A stretch of 64,000 nt of DNA, from the NCBI GenBank assembly GCA_014323675.1, contig JACONN010000001.1:1-64000 (forward strand). Direction: 5' to 3'. Shown here in pieces: positions 49,955 to 57,706 of this stretch. Positions within the stretch are counted from its first letter, which is position 1. Every line of letters begins with the position of its first letter. The DNA is from Hormoscilla sp. GM7CHS1pb (GTDB lineage: Bacteria; Cyanobacteriota; Cyanobacteriia; Cyanobacteriales; Desertifilaceae). The notes below the pieces were generated by a model, which did no database searches, had not been told where the DNA came from, and was given only the letters and a program-made list of their open reading frames with translations. The translations under genes were made by a program, and so were the position numbers.

Positions 49955-50317
49955 ATGGCACGGAAAAAATCATCCAATCCTTCGCAATAAAATAGCGATC
50001 GCATCGTCTACCGCGAATTTGGCAAGGCGGAAAACTCAGAGGCGATCGCTAGGGGCAAACAGCAACTGCCTCCGAACCAGCAAAATCTGAGAGTGCAAGC
50101 ATCTCGGAAGGGACGTAAGGGTAAAACTGTGACGGTAATAAGTGGTTTTCAGCAGCAACCGGAAAGCTTGGCAGAGCTGCTGAAAAAATTGAAAACTCAG
50201 TGTGGCGCCGGGGGCGCAGTGAAGGAAAATACGATTGAAATTCAGGGAGATCATACTCAAAAGCTGCTGGAAATATTGACAAACATGGAATACAAAGCTA
50301 AAATAAGTGGTAGATAG
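49955..50317 (+). pseudogene. SUI1/YciH-type translation factor with an early in-frame stop
   Basis: ATG 49955 opens MARKKSSNPSQ, then TAA at codon 12, then in the same frame SDRIVYREFGKAENSEAIAR and the SUI1 core KGRKGKTVTVISGFQQQPES, KTQCGAGGAVKENTIEIQGD, ending at 50317. SUI1 homologues help start-codon selection in archaea and eukaryotes; the bacterial role is unclear. The stop is a substitution-like change, not an indel. A shorter start (GTG 50093) would lack only the N-terminal tail, so a functional product cannot be excluded. Confidence 0.75.
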
Positions 50318-50335
50318 CGCAAATGTGGTAAGATT

Positions 50336-51148
50336 ATGTTAGCATTAACAGATCCTTATGAAGTAACCTGGGAAAAGTTACCTGATGATTTTGTTTTAGA
50401 CAACGATCCCGTGGATAATATTAATCAACCCCCGATCGCCGCTGCTCTCACAGAAAGCCTAGAAATAGCTGGCAGCCTGCCAGCTAATGCCTTAACCACC
50501 ACTAATTATGGAATCTGTGCTACTCTAAATGGCAGAATGGTGGTGAAAGCACCAGATTGGGGGTATGTGCCATTTATTCGGGTAGCCCGAGCAGAAGTAA
50601 TGCGCAGTTATACTCCCATCCTCCAAGGGGAACCACCTGCCATTGTCATGGAATTTATCTCGGATACAGAAAGACACGAGTATTCCAGCAAGGAAAGCGA
50701 TCCTCCAGGCAAGTGGTTTTTTTACGAACAAGTTTTAAGAGTTCCTAACTATGCCATTTTTGAGCCGCAAACAGGATATCTCAAGGTCTATCAGTTAAGC
50801 GATCGCGGACTTTATATACGCAGACGGCCCGATAGCAAGAACCGTTACTGGATTTCGGAAATGAGCTTGTTTCTGGGCATATGGGAAGGAACCCGTGAAA
50901 ACCGCACTGGCTACTGGTTGCGCTGGTGGGATGAAGCAGGAGAACTTTTGCTGTGGGGTTCGGAGTTAGTCGCAAGAGAGCGCCAGCGAGCCGAACTCGA
51001 ACGCCAGCGAGCCGAACTCGAACGCCAGCGAGCCGAACAGGAGCGCCAGCGAGCCGAACAGGAGCGCCAGCGAGTCGAACTCGAACGCCAGCGAGTTGAA
51101 CAATTGATAGCACAGCTACGGGCAGCGGGAATTGAACCAGAGTTGTAA
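50336..51148 (+). CDS. Uma2 family protein with C-terminal ERQRAE coiled coil
   Basis: 270 residues. The Uma2 fold includes TNYGICATLNGRMVVKAPDW, PAIVMEFISDTERHEYS, YAIFEPQTGYLKVYQLSD and RTGYWLRWWDEAGELLLWGS. The C-terminal 50 residues are seven-residue repeats (ERQRAEL/ERQRAEQ/ERQRVE) forming a coiled coil, ending LRAAGIEPEL. Eighteen bases after the SUI1-like gene. A related copy follows at 51335. Confidence 0.87.
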   Translation: MLALTDPYEVTWEKLPDDFVLDNDPVDNINQPPIAAALTESLEIAGSLPANALTTTNYGICATLNGRMVVKAPDWGYVPFIRVARAEVMRSYTPILQGEPPAIVMEFISDTERHEYSSKESDPPGKWFFYEQVLRVPNYAIFEPQTGYLKVYQLSDRGLYIRRRPDSKNRYWISEMSLFLGIWEGTRENRTGYWLRWWDEAGELLLWGSELVARERQRAELERQRAELERQRAEQERQRAEQERQRVELERQRVEQLIAQLRAAGIEPEL

Positions 51149-51267
51149 GATATCCTCCAGTCACCACGCCCTCACCCGTTCCCAGGCAGAGCCGTGGGAA
51201 CGAGGGGTCCGGCTACGAGGAGGGGGGGCGAAGACAGCCGGTGCTATAACTACTTTTGACCACACCC

Positions 51268-51289
51268 GTCGTGCATTTAAATGCACGAC
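51268..51289. repeat. 22-bp perfect palindrome
   Basis: GTCGTGCATTT-AAATGCACGAC, immediately after a TTTTGACCACACCC copy at 51254-51267 and 46 bases before the second Uma2 copy. It could be an operator or a mobile-element end. Confidence 0.7.
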
Positions 51290-51334
51290 AGCTTAAGCTA
51301 AAATCGATAGTAGAAAGTCACGGAAGGTAGGAAC

Positions 51335-52068
51335 ATGTTTACCGGAACAGATGTTTATGAAGTAATCTGGGAAAACTATGAAGTAACCTGGGAAAAGTTA
51401 CCTGATGATTTTGTTTTAGACGAAGCCCCAGTAGATAGTATTAATCAACCCCTGCTCGCGGCGGCTCTTACAGAAAGCCTAGTGATGGCTGGCAGGCTAC
51501 CAGCAAATGCCTTAATTACTACTAATTATGGGCTCTGTGCCACTGTAAATAATCAAATAGTGGTGAAAGCGCCAGATTGGGGGTACGTGCCATCTATGAG
51601 GGTGGCCAGAGAAGAAATCCTGCGCAGTTATACCCCCTATATTCAAGGCGATCTACCTGCCATTGTGATGGAATTTCTTTCGGATCCGGAAGGAAACCAC
51701 GAGTATTCCATGAATGATGATTATCCTCCAGGCAAGTTTTTTTTTACGAAAAAGTTTTAAGAGTTCCTAACTACGTCATTTTTGAGCCGGAAACGGGAGC
51801 GCTCGTAGTCTATCGGTTCAATTCTGAGGAACTTCGTTATCAACGCCGACAAGCCGATGGCAATAACCGTTACTGGATTCCGGAAATGAGCTTGTGTCTG
51901 GGCATCTGGGAAGGCACCCGCGAAAACCGCACTGGCTATTGGTTGCGCTGGTGGGATGAAGCAGGAGAACTTTTGCTGTGGGGTTCGGAGTTAGTCGCCA
52001 GGGAACGCCAGCGAGTTGAACAATTGATAGCACAGCTACGGGCAGCGGGAATTGAGCCAGAGTTGTAA
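51335..52068 (+). CDS. Uma2 family protein, second copy (frameshift at 51737-51745)
   Basis: Close paralogue of the preceding gene. The N-terminus has an internal duplication (YEVIWEN-YEVTWEK). The frame breaks at nine T residues (51737-51745): one more T gives KFFFYEKVLRVPNYVIFEPE and continues to the end. The coiled-coil repeat is reduced to one ERQRVEQ before LRAAGIEPEL. About 245 residues when joined. Tandem duplication with loss of repeats. Confidence 0.83.
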
Positions 52069-52312
52069 GATATTCTCCAGTTAATGCCCATATCTTGTTA
52101 TATAGGGCATGGCTGATATCAGCAAGATCGGGCGATCGCCTCGGGACTGAAACAAATCGATTCTATCATTCGTCACTAGCCTCAGTGCTAAGATATTCTT
52201 TTCATCCGAAAGGATATCTATTGACAATTGAGCGTTTTCATGCTAATCTAAAGATATATTTAGCACTCGGAGATCGAGTCACGTTAATGTTTCTGTTTTG
52301 AAGGAGGCTTAA

Positions 52313-52465
52313 ATGGGCGATTTAATTAGAATTTTGTGTGCGATTTTCTTGCCCCCTTGGGAGTATTCTTACAAGTTGGTCTTGGCAAGGATTAATATCC
52401 TCTTGACTCGGCTCGGTTATCTTCCCGGAATTATACATGCAGTCTGGGTGATTGCCAGGAAATAA
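52313..52465 (+). CDS. Pmp3/YqaE (UPF0057)-like small membrane protein, copy 1, with compensated shift
   Basis: 50 residues: MGDLIRILCAIFLPP, an altered middle WEYSYKLVLARIN, then ILLTRLGYLPGIIHAVWVIA. Against copy 2 at 55900 it lacks one C in the C-run after TTCTTG and 8 bases (a GGATTTTTGGATT to GGATT deletion); the two add up to -9 and restore the frame. The normal LGVFLQVGLGKDFW stretch between the two membrane helices is replaced. GAAGGAGG lies 8 bases before the ATG. The 90 bases upstream are also duplicated. Confidence 0.75.
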   Translation: MGDLIRILCAIFLPPWEYSYKLVLARINILLTRLGYLPGIIHAVWVIARK

Positions 52466-52545
52466 TCGCCGCTCTGTGAGATAATTGCTAATAATTTAAT
52501 GGTTCACGGTCAGGTTAATAACCACGAACCATTAATTATTAGAGG

Positions 52546-53097
52546 CTAATTAAAGATCTCGGCAAAAAACAACTGCATGGCCGACCAAGAACGCCGGTCA
52601 GCATCTCGATTGTAAGCTGCCCCTTTAGACGGGTCGTTGCCAGCTTTGGGATTTGTAAAGCTGTGGACTGCGCCGCCGTAAGATATCATTTGCCAGTCAA
52701 CATTAGCTTGGCGCATCTCCTCGGTAAAGGCTGCAACCTGTTCTTTGGGCACGAAGGGATCGGAGGCACCATGCAATACTAAGATTTGGCCTTTAATATT
52801 ATTAGCATCTGTGGGATTGGGTGTATCCAGATTGCCGTGGAAGCTGACTACACCCGCTACTTTCGCACCGCTACGGGCTAATTCTAGCACCGTGCCGCCG
52901 CCGAAACAATAGCCGATCGCCCCCAGGCGGTTGTTTTTGGAAAGGGGATGGTTTCGCAATACCTTTAACCCAGCGTTCGCCCGATCGCGCATCAACTGAC
53001 GATCGGATCGATAGATAGTCGCTTGAGTTCTCGCCTCTTCTCTATTTTTGGGTCTGACGTCCTTACCGTAGATATCCGCAGCAAAAGCTACATAGCG
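52546..53097 (-). pseudogene. Dienelactone hydrolase family protein, N-terminus lost
   Basis: Open from 53097 as RYVAFAADIYGKDVRPKNRE; an ATG at 52995 could start a 149-residue protein. GAIGYCFGGGTVLELA is the nucleophile elbow (Cys of the Cys-Asp-His triad), LVLHGASDPFVP holds the Asp, SYGGAVHSFTNP the His. About the first 90 residues of the family are missing; sequence homology stops exactly where the motif GACCACACCC begins (53098-53111, reverse orientation). Confidence 0.78.
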
Positions 53098-53247
53098 GGT
53101 GTGGTCAAAACCCGTTGATCGTTTATGGGCCCTCCCAGCTGTCGGTTACCCCTGTAGGGGCGAATTATGACATAAATTGACATATGTAATCTCCTCAGGC
53201 TTCGCCCTGCACCCCGCGAGGATCTCCCCGTACCAACTGTTTTTGAC

Positions 53248-53374
53248 TGTAATCTCTAAGATTACTCTTCTATACTACGGTATAACACGCATAATTCAAA
53301 TTCTCTGTATTATCTGTAATCTCTAAGATTACTCTTTTATACTACGGTATAACACGCATAATTCAAATTCTCTG
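53248..53374. repeat. Tandem 60-bp direct repeat with internal palindrome
   Basis: Two copies (53248-53307, 53315-53374) differ at one or two positions, spaced by 7 bases. Each starts with the palindrome GTAATCTCTAAGATTAC and has tactacggtataacacgca in the middle. Lies in a 790-base gene-free stretch (53112-53894) that otherwise shows a mosaic of short repeats. Confidence 0.88.
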
Positions 53375-53727
53375 TTGATAGCAGTTAGGGGTTGCAAATT
53401 GCCAATTGAAAATTGAAAATTGAATAAGCGTTAATAGTCGATTTATGAACATTTATAACTATTTCAATTGACCATTCACAATTTTCAATTTTCAACCCCG
53501 ATCGTCGGTGGAGTTGTGCAACAAAATTCAAATTACTTTACAAATAATCGGCTAAAAATGTTAATTTTTTTGAAAATGAAAAATTTTTGTCCATTTTACA
53601 GATTTTATGACTGCTTGTCAACCGTATTTATACTTAGACAATAAAAAAATCTCCGACCAACGGGCGCAAGACCACACCCTCGTGACCAATGTTAAAAACC
53701 TTGAATAACTCAAGACTTTGGAATCAA

Positions 53728-53885
53728 AACGATCGCTTTTCAACCACCAAAAGTCTATCACAACGATCGCTTTTCTTCTCTCAAAATAGAAAACTTAAAA
53801 AAAACGATCGCTCTTCAACCACTCTAACTTACCAAAACGATCGCTTCTCAACTACTATCAGTTTACAGGAGCGATCGCTTTTCTC
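53728..53885. repeat. Phased array of five CGATCGCT motifs
   Basis: AACGATCGCTTTTCAACCAC and variants occur at C positions 53730, 53764, 53805, 53838 and 53872, spacing 34, 41, 33 and 34 bases. The motif is HIP1-like with a conserved AAC prefix and TTYTC suffix. The intervening bases vary. An open frame across it is repetitive (NDRFSTT) and I do not take it as a gene. Confidence 0.8.
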
Positions 53886-53894
53886 TATGCTGAA

Positions 53895-54389
53895 CTACGC
53901 TTTAGATCTATTGCTTAAAATGCTATAGATAAAAGGAAGACTTACTAAACCTGCTGAAACCAAAGTTTGAAGAGTAGCTGACTCTTTTTTCCCATTCACA
54001 ACCCACGAAACAAAATGCTCACAATTGTCGGCTATAGGGTTGTAATCTTTATTCCCTTCAGCGAAAGCTAGGTCAATACGACGTGATGGTTCGCTTATTT
54101 TTTGTATTTTAGCTACTTCAAAAGTTGGAGTAGTGAGACCCTCAAGAAAAGATTTAAAAGTCTTATAATACTGATCTATTCCAGTAAAGCCCAAACCATC
54201 CTTAGACATATGAATGATACAAGGGTTGATTTGTTCTGATTGAGAAGTATAAGTATTAATACTTACATCCAGGATAAACTGATGATGGAATGCTGCCCTC
54301 AAAGCTCGCTGCAAAGGACCACCACCTTGCTCTTCTACCACGTAAAGACCATTCTCAAGATTATTCAAATCCAGTAATGTCATTTTCAT
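53895..54389 (-). CDS. LRAT-domain-like protein
   Basis: 164 residues. IADNCEHFVSWVVNGKKES is the catalytic Cys block (NCEHF) of LRAT/NlpC-like acyltransferases or hydrolases. The N-terminal half with LENGLYVVEEQGGGPLQRAL and FHHQFILDV may hold the His, but this is less clear. The C-terminus has a hydrophobic segment LVSAGLVSLPFIYSIL, probably a membrane anchor. Lipid acyl transfer is suggested by family only. The start could be the second Met (54383). Confidence 0.72.
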   Translation of the reverse strand: MKMTLLDLNNLENGLYVVEEQGGGPLQRALRAAFHHQFILDVSINTYTSQSEQINPCIIHMSKDGLGFTGIDQYYKTFKSFLEGLTTPTFEVAKIQKISEPSRRIDLAFAEGNKDYNPIADNCEHFVSWVVNGKKESATLQTLVSAGLVSLPFIYSILSNRSKA

Positions 54390-54526
54390 AGGTCATTTTC
54401 CCTCTTGTACATCTATAGCCCCTGCGCAGCGGAAGGGGCCTGGAGCGTGGGCTTTGTTCATGTAGCCGGACCCTTTAGGGTTCGGCGGGCGGGGAGGCCG
54501 AGTACCAACTGGTTTTGACCACACCC

Positions 54527-54559
54527 ACCTGGGAAAAATTATCCGATGATTTTGTTTGA
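54527..54559 (+). pseudogene. Uma2 N-terminal stump at a GACCACACCC junction
   Basis: TWEKLSDDFV then stop, matching TWEKLPDDFV of the two Uma2 copies. It begins on the base after TTTTGACCACACCC (54513-54526). From 54390 to 54512 lie dispersed repeats (ccggaccctttagggttcgg), no gene; 54560-54669 is also empty. Confidence 0.6.
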
Positions 54560-54669
54560 GACGCCGACGGTGTTAGCAGATCTCAAGCAAGATCCTGGAT
54601 ATGAGGTAGCACAGTCAGGAAGCCGATCGCCCATTGCCAGATTCAGGGAAAGTATGATAATATGGCACT

Positions 54670-55143
54670 ATGAAACCTACAGTTTACATCGAAACCGCGA
54701 TCGTCAGTTACCTGACAGCCAGACCGAGCCGGGACTCGATCGTAGCTGCTCATCAGCAAATTACCGTTAATTGGTGGGAAAACATCCTTCCTCAAGTGCA
54801 AGGCTTCATCTCGCCATTTGTGATTGATGAAATATCAAAAGGGGATCGGGATGCAGCGCAAAAACGGATTGAGGCAATTGCCAACTTACAGTTCTTACAA
54901 TCAAACGATGAAATAAGCGAATTAGCTAAGAAATACTTGACTGCTCTCCAAATTCCAGATAAAGCAAAACTAGACGCATTTCACCTAGCTATAGCAGCTT
55001 GGCACAGGATGGACTATTTGGTAAGCTGGAATTGTAAGCACATTGTTAGCGCTCGCGTTCGCAGAATCATCACAGAAATTAATGGTAGTGAGGCTATACA
55101 CACGCCAGTAATATGTACGCCAGAAACACTCATGGAGATCTAA
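54670..55143 (+). CDS. VapC-like PIN-domain toxin
   Basis: 157 residues: KPTVYIETAIVSYLTARPSR is the N-terminal acidic motif, FVIDEISKGD the second, KLDAFHLAIAAWHRMDYLVS and WNCKHI the third and fourth. RNases of this fold are held by a small antitoxin; the following gene starts 1 base after the stop and has such a domain. Confidence 0.85.
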   Translation: MKPTVYIETAIVSYLTARPSRDSIVAAHQQITVNWWENILPQVQGFISPFVIDEISKGDRDAAQKRIEAIANLQFLQSNDEISELAKKYLTALQIPDKAKLDAFHLAIAAWHRMDYLVSWNCKHIVSARVRRIITEINGSEAIHTPVICTPETLMEI

Positions 55144-55144
55144 T

Positions 55145-55705
55145 ATGCAGTCAGACCCAATTGTAGAAGAAATTCACAAAATTAGACTGGAAATAGAAGC
55201 AGAATGCGATGGCGATATGAAAAAAATACTTGCCCGCGCTAAGGAAATTGAGAAACAATATGCAGACAGAGTTGTGTCTCGACCTGTGGGCTTGCCAAAG
55301 CCCCCCCTAATAGGAGTTGGTCGGGAGATTGCTTTTGTTCACCTCAGATTAACTCGAACAAAATTAAATGATTCTCTCGTAGAATATTTAGTAGAGTCCT
55401 CTGATTTTAACCGGGGACGAGCATGGCAGTCAGTGGGAAAACTTGTGATTGACAAGATCGAAAAATCTTACAAATTTCAGCCAGCAAAGGTCTGGGAAGA
55501 ACGCCAAATTATCCCGCCGGAAGTATATGCCAGAGAGTTAACAGCAACAGAACCACAATTCATATATCCCGATCGTTGGGGTGCTTGGTCGATGTTAATC
55601 CACTATTGGGCCGTATTATTGCTGGAAAGCAATACTTTTCCTGCATATCATCCCTTATCTTTCTTTCCAGATCGGGTGGAGTCAGTTAAAGCACAAGCAC
55701 TCTAG
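55145..55705 (+). CDS. VapB-like antitoxin segment fused to an unrecognised C-terminal domain
   Basis: 186 residues. Residues 1-48 (MQSDPIVEEIHKIRLEIEAE, then KKILARAKEIEKQYADRVV) match the small antitoxins that follow PIN toxins. Residues 50-186 are different: FVHLRLTRTKLNDSLVEYLV, then RWGAWSMLIHYWAVLLLESN and PDRVESVKAQ. I do not know this domain. Either a true fusion or a join made by deletion; both open in one frame. Confidence 0.6.
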   Translation: MQSDPIVEEIHKIRLEIEAECDGDMKKILARAKEIEKQYADRVVSRPVGLPKPPLIGVGREIAFVHLRLTRTKLNDSLVEYLVESSDFNRGRAWQSVGKLVIDKIEKSYKFQPAKVWEERQIIPPEVYARELTATEPQFIYPDRWGAWSMLIHYWAVLLLESNTFPAYHPLSFFPDRVESVKAQAL

Positions 55706-55899
55706 TCAGAGCGTTGATATCTCGTCAATAGCGGCATTCTTATACCCGGTTTCTAGCTTCTACTGGACCGATGTCCTAGAATGTCCTTTTATCCGCAAAA
55801 AGATTTACTTGACAATTGAGCGTTCTCATGCTAATACAAAGATAGGTTAACACTCGGACATCAGATCGAGCTAGCGTTTTTGTTTTGAAGGAGGCTTAA

Positions 55900-56016
55900 A
55901 TGGGCGATTTAATTAGAATTTTGTGTGCGATTTTCTTGCCCCCCTTGGGAGTATTCTTACAAGTTGGTCTTGGCAAGGATTTTTGGATTAATATCCTCTG
56001 GGCTTTGGCTTTTTAG
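55900..56016 (+). pseudogene. Pmp3/YqaE-like gene, copy 2, cut by a group II intron fragment
   Basis: MGDLIRILCAIFLPPLGVFL then QVGLGKDFWINIL is the intact family N-terminus; at about 55998 the sequence changes into intron-related DNA and stops after WALAF. The second membrane helix (GYLPGIIHAVWVI) is lost. Upstream 55812-55899 parallels 52222-52312, including TTGACAATTGAGCGTT and the GAAGGAGG ribosome site. Confidence 0.82.
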
Positions 56017-56481
56017 GACATCCCTCTCCTCGTGGCTTGCGCTTTACATCTAACTTGTCCCGGTGGACAGCACACGAGAAGTTAATTCGTTCCTTGGTCT
56101 CATTTCGCGATGCTTTTAGGTCCCTACTATACCCCGGGAGTTCTTTGAGTACGATATTAGCCAAACAACACAACTAATACTAACTGCCATTTCCCTTTTG
56201 GGCCAGCGCATAAAGCCTGATTTCGCTGGATTCTCTTCACGAGGCTTAACATAGGTTCGCAAGTTCATACCATGAGCATCTTACCTAGCGGCGTCACTGG
56301 CTTTAGGCTACCAGTTATCCTACATTTCAGTTCTCGCTCTGCACGCTCCGGGAACCCTCCGCTACGAGGTGATGTTACTCCATGGCACTGAGAACCGGTG
56401 GGGTGCATCCCACTTTCGCAAGGGCTAATGGAACCAGACCCGACTTTCACCATTATTGGTTTACGTCAGAACGAATCGCAC
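55998..56481 (-). mobile_element. 5' fragment of a group II intron
   Basis: Minus-strand sequence begins GTGCGATTCG at 56481, the GUGYG intron start, and is homologous through domain I-like parts to the intron at 21243-22336 (shared GTAGCCTAAAGC / TAGCTGGCAGCC-type segments, GCTTTATGCGCTGG, AGATGCTCATGG, CTAAAAAGCCAA). The domain V-VI end is absent; the fragment stops at the Pmp3-like gene. Just before the 5' end is a hairpin after the hydrolase stop. Confidence 0.7.
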
Positions 56482-56495
56482 GTAGATATAGAGAG

Positions 56496-57560
56496 TTAAA
56501 GAACTCTATAATACTCGCGGGCGATCGCGGCTATATCGGGAGCGCGATCGTGACCATTAACGATGAGTCGAGCATTATAAAAGTCCCTGGTGGCCCCGTG
56601 AATGTAATCATTTAACTTGTGACTGGTAAAGGTGCCATCCCGCATACCGATTACCAGGATCTTAGCTGCGATCGGGGGTTCAGCTGCTCGTTCGGGATTA
56701 TTCACCAGATCGATACCCAATCGGTTAGACCAATCCGTATAATTGTACCGTCCCGTGATCTGCACAAAACCGCGTCCCTTATAGCGGGGACCATCTCCCG
56801 ATCTTGTATTGTCTAAATCCGATCGCCCTTCATAGGCCCAACCGGTAGCCGATTCTCTCATCCATTGTCCCAGATGAGATTCATGTTCCGCTGTCGCCAA
56901 AATATAGGCAATTTGTCCTCGATCTGTAACCCCATTCGCATCACATTCCTGCAATATTAAGGGAATCGACTCCCGTGCGTAGGAACGATAACTCCCATGA
57001 ATCGTAGCGACAATCCTGTCCAAGTCAAAAGAACCAACTTGCTTGTTATAGGGCCGATAAGCTTCTACATATTTGGACTCCAGAGCTGACCAAGTGTTTT
57101 CACCTACAATGCCATCAACAAGTAGACCCTTACTCTGCTGGAAACGTTTAACCGCCAACTCGATTTTTGAGTCAAATCTCCCATCTGATGGTTCATTTTG
57201 GGAAAGCATTCCCTGTTTTTTCAGCAAATCCTGAAGGGTTTTGACATAATTTTGCAATTGAGGGGAATCAATGCCATCACCGAGGCGGAGTAGAGGATAT
57301 CTCTGGGGCGGTGTGGGGGATGTTCGGTTTAAGACTGCCCATGTCTCTGGATAAACAATTCCATCCACATATAACTCGTTATACTGCTGTAAACGTTTAA
57401 CCGCATCCTCAGTTCGGGTGTCAAATCGACCATCGGATAGCACGTTAGCAGCAAGTACACCCGCTTTTTTCAATTTATCTTGCAGTTCCATGACTTGCTG
57501 TTGGTACTCCGGGTACTGTATACCATCTCCTTTACGCAGTATCGGATTTTTGATTGCCAT
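56496..57560 (-). CDS. Peptidoglycan-binding endolysin-like hydrolase (GH19-type)
   Basis: About 354 residues from ATG 57560, preceded by AGAGGA; the frame opens further up at 57593. Two PGBD1-type peptidoglycan-binding domains (about 5-70 and 85-150; DGRFDTRTEDAVKRLQQYN and DGRFDSKIELAVKRFQQSKG) precede a lysozyme/chitinase-like domain (about 180-350) with AYILATAEHESHLGQWM and RYKGRGFVQITGRYNY. No signal peptide. It could degrade cell wall, perhaps of phage origin. Confidence 0.85.
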   Translation of the reverse strand: MAIKNPILRKGDGIQYPEYQQQVMELQDKLKKAGVLAANVLSDGRFDTRTEDAVKRLQQYNELYVDGIVYPETWAVLNRTSPTPPQRYPLLRLGDGIDSPQLQNYVKTLQDLLKKQGMLSQNEPSDGRFDSKIELAVKRFQQSKGLLVDGIVGENTWSALESKYVEAYRPYNKQVGSFDLDRIVATIHGSYRSYARESIPLILQECDANGVTDRGQIAYILATAEHESHLGQWMRESATGWAYEGRSDLDNTRSGDGPRYKGRGFVQITGRYNYTDWSNRLGIDLVNNPERAAEPPIAAKILVIGMRDGTFTSHKLNDYIHGATRDFYNARLIVNGHDRAPDIAAIAREYYRVL

Positions 57561-57706
57561 TGATGTATTCCTCTTTTTCAAGTCAAAAGTCAAAAGTTTT
57601 ACTAAGCGCGTTACTTTACTTTACTTTTCAAGTCAAAAGTCACGCACCGGAGCAGGTGGTAATAATATTTTACCATCTGCATCCATTCTACTTAATGTTT
57701 TTTTTG

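Noticed and set aside
53728..53885. CRISPR array
   Set aside because: Repeats are short and variable, spacing irregular at one step, and no cas genes lie near.
53689..53928. 79-residue frame with repeated NDRFSTT
   Set aside because: It only translates the phased HIP1-like motifs and overlaps the LRAT-like gene end.
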